Assembly (NCBI GenBank): GCA_031374935.1 | Contig: JANMHB010000152.1 | Location: forward strand, 1-64,000 | Length of the DNA stretch: 64,000 nt | Source of the DNA: JACMLX01 sp031374935 | Lineage (GTDB): Bacteria > Gemmatimonadota > Gemmatimonadetes > Gemmatimonadales > Gemmatimonadaceae | Direction of reading: 5' to 3' | Shown here: positions 1 through 6,655 of the stretch, in pieces | Numbering within the stretch: position 1 is the first letter of the stretch | Layout of the letters: every line of letters begins with the position of its first letter | The notes under the pieces: model-generated | Told to the model about the DNA's origin: nothing | The model's input: the letters and a program-made list of their open reading frames with translations, nothing else | Databases searched by the model: none | Program-made: the position numbers and the translations under genes

Positions 1-76
1 CGACCTGAGCAGACGGGCGCTTCGCCCCCGCCGTGCGCGCCAACGCGTCGAATCGGCGCAGCGTACGCCCAAAACG

Positions 77-108
77 AACGCGCCGCATCACATGTGATGC
101 AGCGCGTT
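77..108. repeat. near-perfect 32-bp palindrome downstream of the PIN toxin gene
   Basis: Two 16-base arms meet at a perfect CATCACATGTGATG centre, with one mismatch further out. It lies about 30 bases past the PIN stop codon on the minus strand. It could be a terminator stem or part of a degraded terminal integron attC. No complete core site was found beyond it within the window, so its role is open. Confidence 0.45.
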
Positions 109-138
109 GCGTCAAACGGGACTTTTCCTACAGCCTCG

Positions 139-561
139 TTATGTGCCCACGCGACGACCAAACGTGTCGACGAAACTGCGCGGCGTGTGGACGGCGATTC
201 GCCGCCAGCCGTCGTGCGCGCGCACGTGGTGATCGCCCGAGACGATCGCGCGCGCACGCGCCGCCAGCGCGAGGGCAAACAGCATGTCATCATCTGAATC
301 CGATGACACCGGCTCGCGCAGGGGGGCCGCGACGACGATGGTCGCGCGCGCCTCGACCGCCGCAAGAAACTCGTCCACTACGGCGCGCCGTGCGGAGTAC
401 CGCGCGCCGAGCTCGAGCCCGACCCGACGGTACTCCGTCAGAACTGCGACCGAGACCACCAATTCAAAACCTCCGCGATGCCATGCCTCCAAGATCCGGC
501 CCGGCAGGCCTCCGAAGAAGAGACCGGACATCACGACATTCGTGTCGAGCACCACCCTCAC
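139..561 (-). CDS. PIN-domain toxin of a type II toxin-antitoxin pair
   Basis: A 140-residue PIN-domain protein, of a family usually acting as Mg-dependent ribonucleases that cut tRNA or mRNA. The N-terminus RVVLDTNVVMSGLFFGG carries the first catalytic Asp and the usual DTNV signature; later acidic residues sit in SDSDDDMLFALA and near VSGDHHVRAHDGW. It overlaps the upstream antitoxin gene by 4 bases, so the two are translationally coupled. The TAA stop lies inside an integron-like core sequence (138-146) that is the exact reverse complement of the cassette's own start at 945-953. This pair is therefore most likely cassette cargo. The family is clear; toxicity is inferred from family and context. 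Confidence 0.88.
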   Translation of the reverse strand: MRVVLDTNVVMSGLFFGGLPGRILEAWHRGGFELVVSVAVLTEYRRVGLELGARYSARRAVVDEFLAAVEARATIVVAAPLREPVSSDSDDDMLFALALAARARAIVSGDHHVRAHDGWRRIAVHTPRSFVDTFGRRVGT

Positions 562-821
562 GGACGACGTCGCACCTTGGTGATGGCCTTCTGAATGTCA
601 GCGCGCTTCAGGTGCGTCGCTTTCGCCACCGCACGAGCGCGCGTGAGCAGCGCCGTGAACTCTGACATCGGCGGCGGCGTCAACGTCTTCAGCACGACGA
701 CGTCGCGCTCCGCGACGACAATGAACTGCGTGCCGGGCGCCAAGCCCAACTGCTCGCGGATCTCTTCAGGAATGACGACTTGTCCTTTGCTGGACATTGT
801 CGTGGTGGCGGATGTGGCCAT
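558..821 (-). CDS. AbrB/MazE/SpoVT-type antitoxin
   Basis: An 87-residue protein with an N-terminal AbrB-like swapped-hairpin DNA-binding domain (MSSKGQVVIPEEIREQLG, residues 9-26, then GTQFIVVAERDVVVL). The C-terminal 40 residues are the expected toxin-binding tail, ending in a basic KVRRRP. It should neutralise the PIN toxin that follows with a 4-base overlap and repress their shared promoter. The start could be Met1 (821) or Met9 (797); neither has a strong ribosome site. A TTGACA-like hexamer lies upstream on the minus strand at 872-877, but no good -10 box was seen. Integron cassettes often carry toxin-antitoxin pairs. Confidence 0.85.
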   Translation of the reverse strand: MATSATTTMSSKGQVVIPEEIREQLGLAPGTQFIVVAERDVVVLKTLTPPPMSEFTALLTRARAVAKATHLKRADIQKAITKVRRRP

Positions 822-946
822 GCGGGGCTCCGTTTGGGCTTACCCGTAAGACTGTCATCCGATACCCTCAGTGTCAAGCCTGCACGAGCCGGCGGGCCGG
901 CACGATACCAGCAAATGCCCGTCGTCATCACCAGCGGACGCAGCGC

Positions 947-1042
947 ACATAACACCAGGCATAGGCTGCAGAGTGCCCGCTGGATGATTCTAGCACGCGC
1001 CAAGACTTCTGGCACTCTGCCAGCCTCATATCCTAGTTAGGC
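947..1042 (-). other. attC: integron attC site between the HigBA and PIN/AbrB cassettes
   Basis: Read on the minus strand, the site starts with GCCTAAC (1042-1036) and ends with GTTATGT (953-947), the paired core boxes of an attC. Between them is a 14-bp stem: 964-977 pairs with 1011-1025, with one unpaired base at 1021. The arm with the extra base is the L'' arm in known attC sites, so cassettes are oriented along the minus strand. GCCTAAC is the exact reverse complement of the start of the cassette that this site closes (1777-1783), as cassette circularisation requires. It shares stem and spacer sequence with the site at 1777-1873. Confidence 0.87.
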
Positions 1043-1056
1043 GACTGCTCCGGACT

Positions 1057-1093
1057 ATACCGGTATTGACATATGCCAACACCGACATAGCAT
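1057..1093 (+). promoter_or_regulatory. sigma-70-like promoter with palindrome for the HigBA cassette
   Basis: TTGACA at 1066-1071 is followed after 16 bases by TAGCAT at 1088-1093. Transcription would begin close to the ATG at 1100, giving an almost leaderless message. A perfect palindrome ATACCGGTAT (1057-1066) abuts the -35 box and could be the autoregulatory operator of the antitoxin. Own promoters are typical of toxin-antitoxin cassettes in integrons. Confidence 0.5.
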
Positions 1094-1099
1094 TCCGGC

Positions 1100-1447
1100 A
1101 TGCCTGCCACTGATCGGCCCCTCGTCTGGCTCCACGGCGCCGTCAAAACACCGCCGTTCTCAGCGGAGGCGCGCACCGAGGCTGGCCTATTCTTACGGCG
1201 CCTCCAGCGCGGTGACAAGCTTGGGCTCCCGCATGCGCGCCCGATGCCAGTGCTCGGGCCGCGCTGCGGGGAACTCCGCATCCGGGATGCGGACGCGACG
1301 TGGCGCATCATGTATCGCCTTGATGCGGACGCGGTCGTCATCGTCGCGGTCTTCGCGAAGAAAACGCAGGCGACGCCAAAATCCATCCTTGAGACCTGCA
1401 CGGCCCGCCTCAAGCTCTACGATCTTCACGCACACGGAGGCAAGTAA
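1100..1447 (+). CDS. RelE/HigB-type (Gp49-like) toxin
   Basis: A 115-residue protein of the phage Gp49-like/HigB family, ribosome-associated mRNA interferases. Recognisable parts are the N-terminal ETxF-like region (PPFSAEARTEAGLFLRRLQRG), the central GELRIRDADATWRIMYRLD strands and the VVIVAVFAKKTQATP motif that carries basic catalytic residues in the family. An XRE antitoxin follows after 2 bases, the usual HigB-HigA order. The pair lies between two attC sites and runs opposite to the cassette direction, which is tolerated because it has its own promoter. HigB-like assignment is by sequence character and partner gene. Confidence 0.87.
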   Translation: MPATDRPLVWLHGAVKTPPFSAEARTEAGLFLRRLQRGDKLGLPHARPMPVLGPRCGELRIRDADATWRIMYRLDADAVVIVAVFAKKTQATPKSILETCTARLKLYDLHAHGGK

Positions 1448-1449
1448 CT

Positions 1450-1782
1450 ATGCGAAAGGCAAAACAGCAGGTCTTGGAAGCGAACGGCTGGCGCGTTGGA
1501 TCGGTAGCCGACTTTCTCGACCTCACGCCAGAAGAGGCGGCGGTGGTCGAACTGAAGCTTCGACTCAGCGATGCGCTGCGCGCACGACGCACGAAACTCC
1601 GCCTCTCACAGGAGGCGGTTGCCGAGCGCCTCGGCTCCAGTCAGTCTCGGGTCGCGAAGATGGAAGCCGGTGATGCGTCGGTCTCGCTCGACCTGCTGCT
1701 GCGCGCACTCGTGGGATTGGGCGCCACACCGAACGATGTCGCAAAAGCGATTCAAACACCGAAGCGACGCGCCGCCGCCTAA
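1450..1782 (+). CDS. XRE-family HTH antitoxin (HigA-like)
   Basis: A 110-residue protein with a Cro/CI-type helix-turn-helix in its second half (RLSQEAVAERLGSSQSRVAKMEAG, roughly residues 53-77), followed by the leucine-rich SLDLLLRALVGLG packing helix. The N-terminal 35 residues (GWRVGSVADFLDLTPEEAAVVE) are typical of antitoxins paired with Gp49-like toxins. It should bind and neutralise the upstream toxin and autorepress the promoter at 1057-1093. Its TAA stop falls inside the attC core box GCCTAAC (1777-1783), so the gene occupies the whole cassette up to the recombination boundary. Confidence 0.87.
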   Translation: MRKAKQQVLEANGWRVGSVADFLDLTPEEAAVVELKLRLSDALRARRTKLRLSQEAVAERLGSSQSRVAKMEAGDASVSLDLLLRALVGLGATPNDVAKAIQTPKRRAAA

Positions 1783-1873
1783 CACCAGGCATAGACTGCA
1801 GAGTGCCCGCTCGGAGCATTCTAAATCACGCCCAAACTTCTGGCACTCTGCCAGTCTCATGTCCTTGTTATGG
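1777..1873 (-). other. attC: integron attC site of the GNAT cassette
   Basis: On the minus strand the site runs from the CCATAAC core (1873-1867) to GTTAGGC (1783-1777). The inner stem pairs 1794-1807 with 1842-1856, including the same GGCACTCTGC arm and the same unpaired C (1852) as the site at 947-1042. The two sites are near copies. The extra base again lies on the right arm in plus coordinates, so cassettes read along the minus strand. The strand exchange point would be between bases 1783 and 1782. Confidence 0.86.
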
Positions 1874-1910
1874 CGCTGCTGGCCGCGCGCACCTGCAGGC
1901 GCGGTTCCCG

Positions 1911-2447
1911 TCACGGCGTGACGGCCAATTCATAGCGATACGCCAGATCACACTGTACGCCGAGCACCGCGAAGCTGGCGGCCGCCTTGCCGCGCACGGG
2001 CACAAAGCCATACGTCGTGTAGAGTCGGTTAGCCGCCGCGAGGACGTCCGCCGTCTCCAGCACCACCGCGCGCGCACCGGCCTCGCGCGCGAATGCCACT
2101 ACACGGTCGACCGCGCGGCGCCCGATGCCGTGGCCGCGCGCTCGCGGGGATAAATAGAGCTTCTTGAGCTCCACGATGCCCGCCTCGGCAACGCGCCACC
2201 CGAGTACACCGAGCGCTTCGCCGCCTGCGCCCTCGATCAGCTCGAACCGACCGCCGCGCCCCTCGTAATGCTGCGGCAGATCCGTGAGGTCGATATCTGA
2301 CGAGTCAAGGAGCACGCGCAAGCCGTACTCGCGCAGCGCACCATCCACGACGGCGACGATGATCTCATGGTCGCCGTCAGTCGCGCGTCGAAAAGAAATC
2401 GGAATAGCAGACAACATCGCTCCGATGTTGGCATTGGTGATTCGCAA
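1911..2447 (-). CDS. GNAT-family N-acetyltransferase in an integron cassette
   Basis: A GCN5-related acetyltransferase using acetyl-CoA; the substrate is unknown. The fold runs from ISFRRATDGDHE through ELKKLYLSPRARGHGIGRRAVD, which holds the acetyl-CoA pyrophosphate loop (RGHGIG), to ANRLYTTYGFVPV, the usual C-terminal motif B. The longest frame begins with TTG at 2447 (178 residues); the ATG at 2417 (168 residues) still keeps the whole domain and is a good alternative. It is the first cassette after the integrase and shares its orientation, with the cassette boundary at GTTATGCC (2458-2451). GNAT proteins are common integron cargo. Confidence 0.85.
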   Translation of the reverse strand: MRITNANIGAMLSAIPISFRRATDGDHEIIVAVVDGALREYGLRVLLDSSDIDLTDLPQHYEGRGGRFELIEGAGGEALGVLGWRVAEAGIVELKKLYLSPRARGHGIGRRAVDRVVAFAREAGARAVVLETADVLAAANRLYTTYGFVPVRGKAAASFAVLGVQCDLAYRYELAVTP

Positions 2448-2457
2448 AGCGGCATAA

Positions 2458-2713
2458 CACTCATTCTACCCCAAATCACCACGACCCGCACTAACCGAAA
2501 CCCGCCCCTCCTCTGCCGCCGAACGCCGCGACTCAGGCCGGCACTGCCCCATACAACTCCATGCATGACAGCAGCGTGCGCTGCTCGGCTCCCACCCCGA
2601 CCCATCACCAAACCCTGCGCGGCCGCGCCGCCTTCGTCCCACAGTGCAACATAACACGCCCCGTCGCTCGCACCGACACTGCACAGCCTATCGCCGACCG
2701 CGCGCCGGTGCAC
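2458..2713 (-). other. attI: candidate attI region between the integrase and the first cassette
   Basis: This 256-base stretch has no convincing gene. On the minus strand it ends in GTTATGCC at 2458-2451, the boundary of the GNAT cassette, so attI should lie just before it. A second core-like GTTATGTTGC lies at 2655-2646. It may be part of attI, or the remnant of a lost cassette. No paired stem typical of attC was seen here. Confidence 0.45.
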
Positions 2714-3808
2714 TCACCCCAACACCCCACCCCCCACATCCGCCGGACTCACCACACCCAACCCGCCCCGCTGCAGCACATGCGTGTACCGCATCGTCGT
2801 CGCCACATCCGAATGCCCCAGCAACTCCTGGATCGTCCGGATGTCGTACCCGGCCTCCAGCAGCGCCGTCGCAAAGGAATGCCGCAACGTGTGACACGTC
2901 GCCCGTCGCGTGATGCCCGACCGACGCACCGCATCCGTCACCGCCCGCTGCACCGCTGTTGGATGGATGTGATGCCGGCGCCACTGGCTCTCACCCGCAA
3001 CGCGGTAGCACCGACGCGCCGGAAATACCCATTGCCACCCGAACACCTCCGCCTCGGCCGGACTCCGCCTTGCCAGCGCGTCCGGCAGCTCCACCGCACC
3101 ACGCCCCGCCGCCAGATCGCGCACATGTAGCGATCGGACACGCGACAGGTGCGACCGCAACACCACCGCCACGCTCGCCGGCAACATGGTCACACGATCC
3201 TTCCCGCCCTTACCCCGACGCACAGTGATTTGCCCGCGCGAGAAGTCCACATCCTTCACGCGCAGCGTACACGCCTCCATCAGCCGCAGTCCACCACCGT
3301 ACAGCAGCGCCGCCACGAGCCGCGGCGCCCCACGCATCTGCGCCAGCACCGCCCGCACCTCGTCACGCGACAACACGGACGGCAGTCGCTCCGGCTGCCG
3401 CGCGCGCGGCAAGTCGCCGGCCAGCTCCAAGGGCGCCTGCAGGACCACCGCGTACAGGAACCTGAGCGCGGCCAGTGCTTGGTTCTGCGTCGATGCGCTG
3501 ACGCGCGCCGAGGTCGTGAGCATGCGCAGGAACGCTCGAACCTCCTCAACACCGCACGCCTGCGGATGGCGATAGTCACAGAACCGTACGTAGCGCCTGA
3601 TCCAGGCCACGTACGTCTCGCTCGTCCGCTCACTGTAGCGCCGCAGCCGGAGGCTCTCACGCACCACGCCGAGCAATCGCGTCGGCGCCGATCGTGTCGG
3701 CCCGATCAGCCCGCGCGCTCGACCTGCGTATACCGCCGGAACCGCCCCTCGCATCGGGCTCACTGGGCTCACTCGTCCCGCCTCCGTCGTCGATGCTGCC
3801 TGCGCCAC
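2714..3808 (-). CDS. intI: integron integrase (IntI-type tyrosine recombinase)
   Basis: A 364-residue tyrosine recombinase that would insert and excise cassettes at attI and attC. The catalytic set is complete: Arg175 (GLRLMEACTLRVKD), His306 and Arg309 (HTLRHSF), His332 (LLGHSD) and Tyr341 (TTMRYTHV). The IntI-specific insertion is present: FGWQWVFPARR followed by RRHHIHPTAVQRAV (residues 256-290), and the tail RGGLGVVSPADV matches the IntI end. These separate it from XerC/XerD and phage integrases. It is about 30 residues longer than usual at the N-terminus; Met19 (3754) is an alternative start. It is transcribed toward the cassette array, the reverse of class 1 integrons and like the inverted arrangement described in Treponema denticola. 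Confidence 0.92.
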   Translation of the reverse strand: MAQAASTTEAGRVSPVSPMRGAVPAVYAGRARGLIGPTRSAPTRLLGVVRESLRLRRYSERTSETYVAWIRRYVRFCDYRHPQACGVEEVRAFLRMLTTSARVSASTQNQALAALRFLYAVVLQAPLELAGDLPRARQPERLPSVLSRDEVRAVLAQMRGAPRLVAALLYGGGLRLMEACTLRVKDVDFSRGQITVRRGKGGKDRVTMLPASVAVVLRSHLSRVRSLHVRDLAAGRGAVELPDALARRSPAEAEVFGWQWVFPARRCYRVAGESQWRRHHIHPTAVQRAVTDAVRRSGITRRATCHTLRHSFATALLEAGYDIRTIQELLGHSDVATTMRYTHVLQRGGLGVVSPADVGGGVLG

Positions 3809-4062
3809 TCACATCACGACCCAACGGTGACAGCTGAGCACCGCGCACGCATCACCGATTTCACCCGCTACACGCATTTCCGTGCAAACGACGCCGCGCG
3901 ATTCCGGCCGAAGCCGACCCCCCCCGTGTCTGGACTGGCTGGTCGCCCAGCGCCGCCATTGTGCCCTTCACGGTGGCGCGATCACGGCGTATCGCTGAGC
4001 GTACTGAAAGACTCCTGCCCCGCAGCAAACCCAACAGCGGTCTCGACCGACCGGAAACCAAA

Positions 4063-4094
4063 GGCCCCGCAACGACCGAAGTCGCTGCGGGGCC
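4063..4094 (-). terminator. intrinsic terminator after the tRNA genes
   Basis: A 14-bp stem (4063-4076 with 4081-4094, one G-U pair) closed by a UUCG tetraloop in the minus-strand RNA. It is followed by CCTTTGGTTT. It lies 8 bases past the 3' end of tRNA-Tyr, so it ends the tRNA transcript. Confidence 0.8.
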
Positions 4095-4102
4095 ATCACG
4101 TA

Positions 4103-4185
4103 TGGTGGAGGAAGGATTCGAACCTTCGAAGACCGGAGTCGACAGATTTACAGTCTGTTGCCGTTGACCGCTTGGCTACTCCACC
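4103..4185 (-). tRNA. tRNA-Tyr (anticodon GTA)
   Basis: The acceptor GGTGGAG pairs with CTCCACC and A is the discriminator. The anticodon loop reads CTGTAAA with GTA, and a long variable arm typical of class II tRNA-Tyr follows. The T-arm GGTTCGAATCC is intact. The CCA end is not encoded. It lies 50 bases downstream of tRNA-Thr and likely shares its transcript. Confidence 0.95.
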
Positions 4186-4235
4186 CGCTGTTCCAACACA
4201 CCCCTCAGCCGCCTCGCCAAGCAGCAACCACAAAG

Positions 4236-4308
4236 AGCTGACGGCGAGAATCGAACTCGCAACCGCCTGATTACAAATCAGGTGCTCTGCCAATTGAGCT
4301 ACGTCAGC
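4236..4308 (-). tRNA. tRNA-Thr (anticodon TGT)
   Basis: A 73-base tRNA with acceptor GCTGACG/CGTCAGC, D-arm GCTCAATTGGCAGAGC, anticodon stem CTGAT/ATCAG around TTTGTAA (TGT) and T-arm GTTCGATTC. CCA is not encoded. It lies between cysS and tRNA-Tyr. Confidence 0.95.
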
Positions 4309-4414
4309 CTGATCCTCAGGCCCCTTGCCACAACCGCTGCCGAGAGCCTCACAACCTACCCCACCCAGCCAGCCACATCAACCGGTCTCGACGCCAAACC
4401 AGCCGACCGCCGAA

Positions 4415-5830
4415 TCACCCGCCAACCCGCTTCCAGATCGTCCCCCCGGGACCATCCTCCAGCACGATCCCCTCGGCCAGCAACTCCGCCCGGATCCGGT
4501 CCGAGGCCGCAAAATCGCGAGTGGCCCGCGCCGCCGCCCTCGCCTCGATTGCCGCCCCGACACGCGCCGCCAACGCCGCGTCCGTCGCCACCGGCGACGG
4601 AATGAGGTCGAGCACCCCGTTCATCACCGCAAACGCCGCCCGACCACGCTCCAGCGCGGCCACATCCGTGCCACCCTGATCCAGCAACGCATTGGCCCGG
4701 TTCACGAACGTGTGCAACGCACCCAACGCCTGCGGCGCATTCAGATCACGCGCCAGATGTCGACGAAAATCCGCCTCGGCTTCCGCCGCCGCCATCGCCA
4801 GATCCGAGGGCGCACCACTCGCCGCGGCCAATCGCTCCGCCAGATCACCAATCCGACGCACCGCGCGACGCGCGCCCTCCAACGCCTCCGAACTCAGATT
4901 CAACTGCTGCCGATAGTGCGTGCTGAACATGAAATGACGCGCTGCCGCGCCATCCAGCCCCTCCTCCCGCAACTCCGTCACCCCCCACACATTGCCGACC
5001 CGCTTGGCCATCTTGGCGCTGTCGACCAGCAGGAACTCGCCATGACACCACGTCCGCGCAAACACCTTGCCCGTAGCCGCCTCGCTCTGCGCGATCTCAT
5101 CCTCATGATGCGGAAAGATCAGATCCACGCCACCCGCATGCAGATCGATCGTCTCCCCCAGGATGTCCATCGCCATCGCAGAACACTCGAGATGCCACCC
5201 GGGACGCCCACGCCCCCACGGTGAATCCCACGCCGCCTCGACCCGCTCGTCCTCCTCCTTGGCGGCCTTCCACAACGCAAAATCCTGCGCGTTTTCCTTC
5301 GTGTACTCGTCCTGGCTCACCCGCGCGCCACTCTTGATCTCGCGCGTGTCCAGCCGCGACAACCGCCCATACCCGGCAAACTTGTCAATCGCGAAGTACA
5401 CCGAGCCATCCTCGGCCTGATACGCCACGCCCTTCGCAATCAGCCGCTCCACCAGCGCAATCATCTGCGGGATGTAGTCCGTCGCACGGGGATAGTGCTC
5501 CGCCGGCTGGATACGCAGATAGTCGCGATGCGCATGAAAGATCTCGACCACCGGGTCCGTCACCTGACGGATCGTCAGCCCGCGCTCGTTGGCGCGCTTG
5601 ATGATCTTGTCGTCGACGTCGGTCAGGTTCATCACCTGCTCCACACCCCACCCCCGCAACGCCAGCGAACGCCGCAACAGGTCCTCGAACAGGAAGGTGC
5701 GGAAGTTGCCCAGATGCGCCGGGTTGTAGACCGTCGGGCCGCAGGTGTACATGCGCACCCGCTCACCGTCGGCAGGCGCGAACGGCTCGACTTCGCGGGA
5801 CAACGTGTTGTACAGGGAAAACTCGCTCAT
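4415..5830 (-). CDS. cysS: cysteinyl-tRNA synthetase
   Basis: A 471-residue class I synthetase that charges tRNA-Cys with cysteine in the cytoplasm. The N-terminus has the zinc ligand motif CGPTVY and the HIGH-equivalent HLGN (YNPAHLGNFRTF). The other zinc ligands are in RPGWHLECSAM and FPHHEDEIAQSEA. The KMSKS loop appears as KMAKRVGN. The C-terminal DALR-like helical part ends in RIRAELLAEGIVLEDGPGG. The ATG at 5830 (MSEFSLYNT) is chosen because the 75 residues that an earlier start would add are low-complexity and non-homologous. Two tRNA genes follow downstream on the same strand. Confidence 0.96.
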   Translation of the reverse strand: MSEFSLYNTLSREVEPFAPADGERVRMYTCGPTVYNPAHLGNFRTFLFEDLLRRSLALRGWGVEQVMNLTDVDDKIIKRANERGLTIRQVTDPVVEIFHAHRDYLRIQPAEHYPRATDYIPQMIALVERLIAKGVAYQAEDGSVYFAIDKFAGYGRLSRLDTREIKSGARVSQDEYTKENAQDFALWKAAKEEDERVEAAWDSPWGRGRPGWHLECSAMAMDILGETIDLHAGGVDLIFPHHEDEIAQSEAATGKVFARTWCHGEFLLVDSAKMAKRVGNVWGVTELREEGLDGAAARHFMFSTHYRQQLNLSSEALEGARRAVRRIGDLAERLAAASGAPSDLAMAAAEAEADFRRHLARDLNAPQALGALHTFVNRANALLDQGGTDVAALERGRAAFAVMNGVLDLIPSPVATDAALAARVGAAIEARAAARATRDFAASDRIRAELLAEGIVLEDGPGGTIWKRVGG

Positions 5831-5921
5831 CGACTCACTGAGTTGCGCGCTGCGACCCGAACCGGGGCGCGATGCTGCCGACCGGACACCCATTGCCACC
5901 ATCGAACAACGCCACCACAAG

Positions 5922-6530
5922 CTACTGATCCGGGGCACCCCCTGCCATCCGATCGAACGCGTGGCGCACCACACCCTCCGACACCATCCGCGCCGGCGCG
6001 GTCCACGACGGCGTCGCGCGGGCCAGACCCGCATGCAACGGTCGCAACTGTCCACCGGCCAACTCCAGAATCGCCCAGGGCCAGTCGGCGGCGGTCACGG
6101 GAGCGGCCACCAGCGCCGCACCACCCGCTCGCAGCCACGGCTCCAGCAGTTGCACCACCGCGCGCACATCGGGCGACGGCGCTCGCTCCACCAGCGCCGC
6201 ATCGAGAATCACCAGGCCCGCCGGCGCACCATCGCGACGCAACAGCGCCCGCGGCGCATCACCCGCCGGCGCATAGCGCACACCGGTCAGCCCGCGCGGC
6301 CCCCAGCGCACGCTCCCCGAATCCACACGCGCCACACCCGCCGCAATCGCGCATAACATCGATCGCGCCAGCGGCAACGCCCCCGTGATCGCCAGCGCCT
6401 CACCCGGCAACAGCTGCAACGAGACGCCCCCGAGCACCGTCACCCGCACTCGGCAGTTCCCGGCACCTGCGGTGATCACCTTCCTGACGTTCCTGAGAAC
6501 AAGCTGCGGGACCACGACCGTGTGCGACAT
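5922..6530 (-). CDS. ABC ATPase-like protein lacking a Walker A motif
   Basis: A 202-residue protein that keeps the outline of an ABC nucleotide-binding domain. The first strand is LVLRNVRKVI, then VSLQLLPGEALAITG, as in the region leading to Walker A. The P-loop itself is replaced by ALPLARSMLCAIAAG, with no GxxGxGK. A Walker B-like LVILDAALVE remains, without the usual Glu after DE. There is no LSGGQ signature. It probably cannot hydrolyse ATP. It lies between cysS and the DUF1611 gene; a partner membrane subunit is not seen nearby. It may be a regulatory pseudo-ATPase or a decaying gene, but the frame is open and intact. Confidence 0.6.
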   Translation of the reverse strand: MSHTVVVPQLVLRNVRKVITAGAGNCRVRVTVLGGVSLQLLPGEALAITGALPLARSMLCAIAAGVARVDSGSVRWGPRGLTGVRYAPAGDAPRALLRRDGAPAGLVILDAALVERAPSPDVRAVVQLLEPWLRAGGAALVAAPVTAADWPWAILELAGGQLRPLHAGLARATPSWTAPARMVSEGVVRHAFDRMAGGAPDQ

Positions 6531-6655
6531 CGAAGGCTCCAGTGGCTGATGACTCCACCACTATGCGATCGTGACGCAACGACGGCGCACCGGAATCACG
6601 CCGCCGGTGCGTTTCCAACGCAGTCCCCGCTCCGCGCCACCGCGGCTCACTCGGG

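Noticed and set aside
1777..1873. Pair of near-identical 95-base repeats as an insertion-sequence footprint
   Set aside because: No transposase and no target-site duplication; internal stem with an unpaired base and core boxes fit attC.
2714..3808. Phage integrase beside tRNA genes, marking a prophage or genomic island
   Set aside because: The IntI-specific insertion and neighbouring attC sites fit an integron; no phage genes or tRNA-derived direct repeats were seen.
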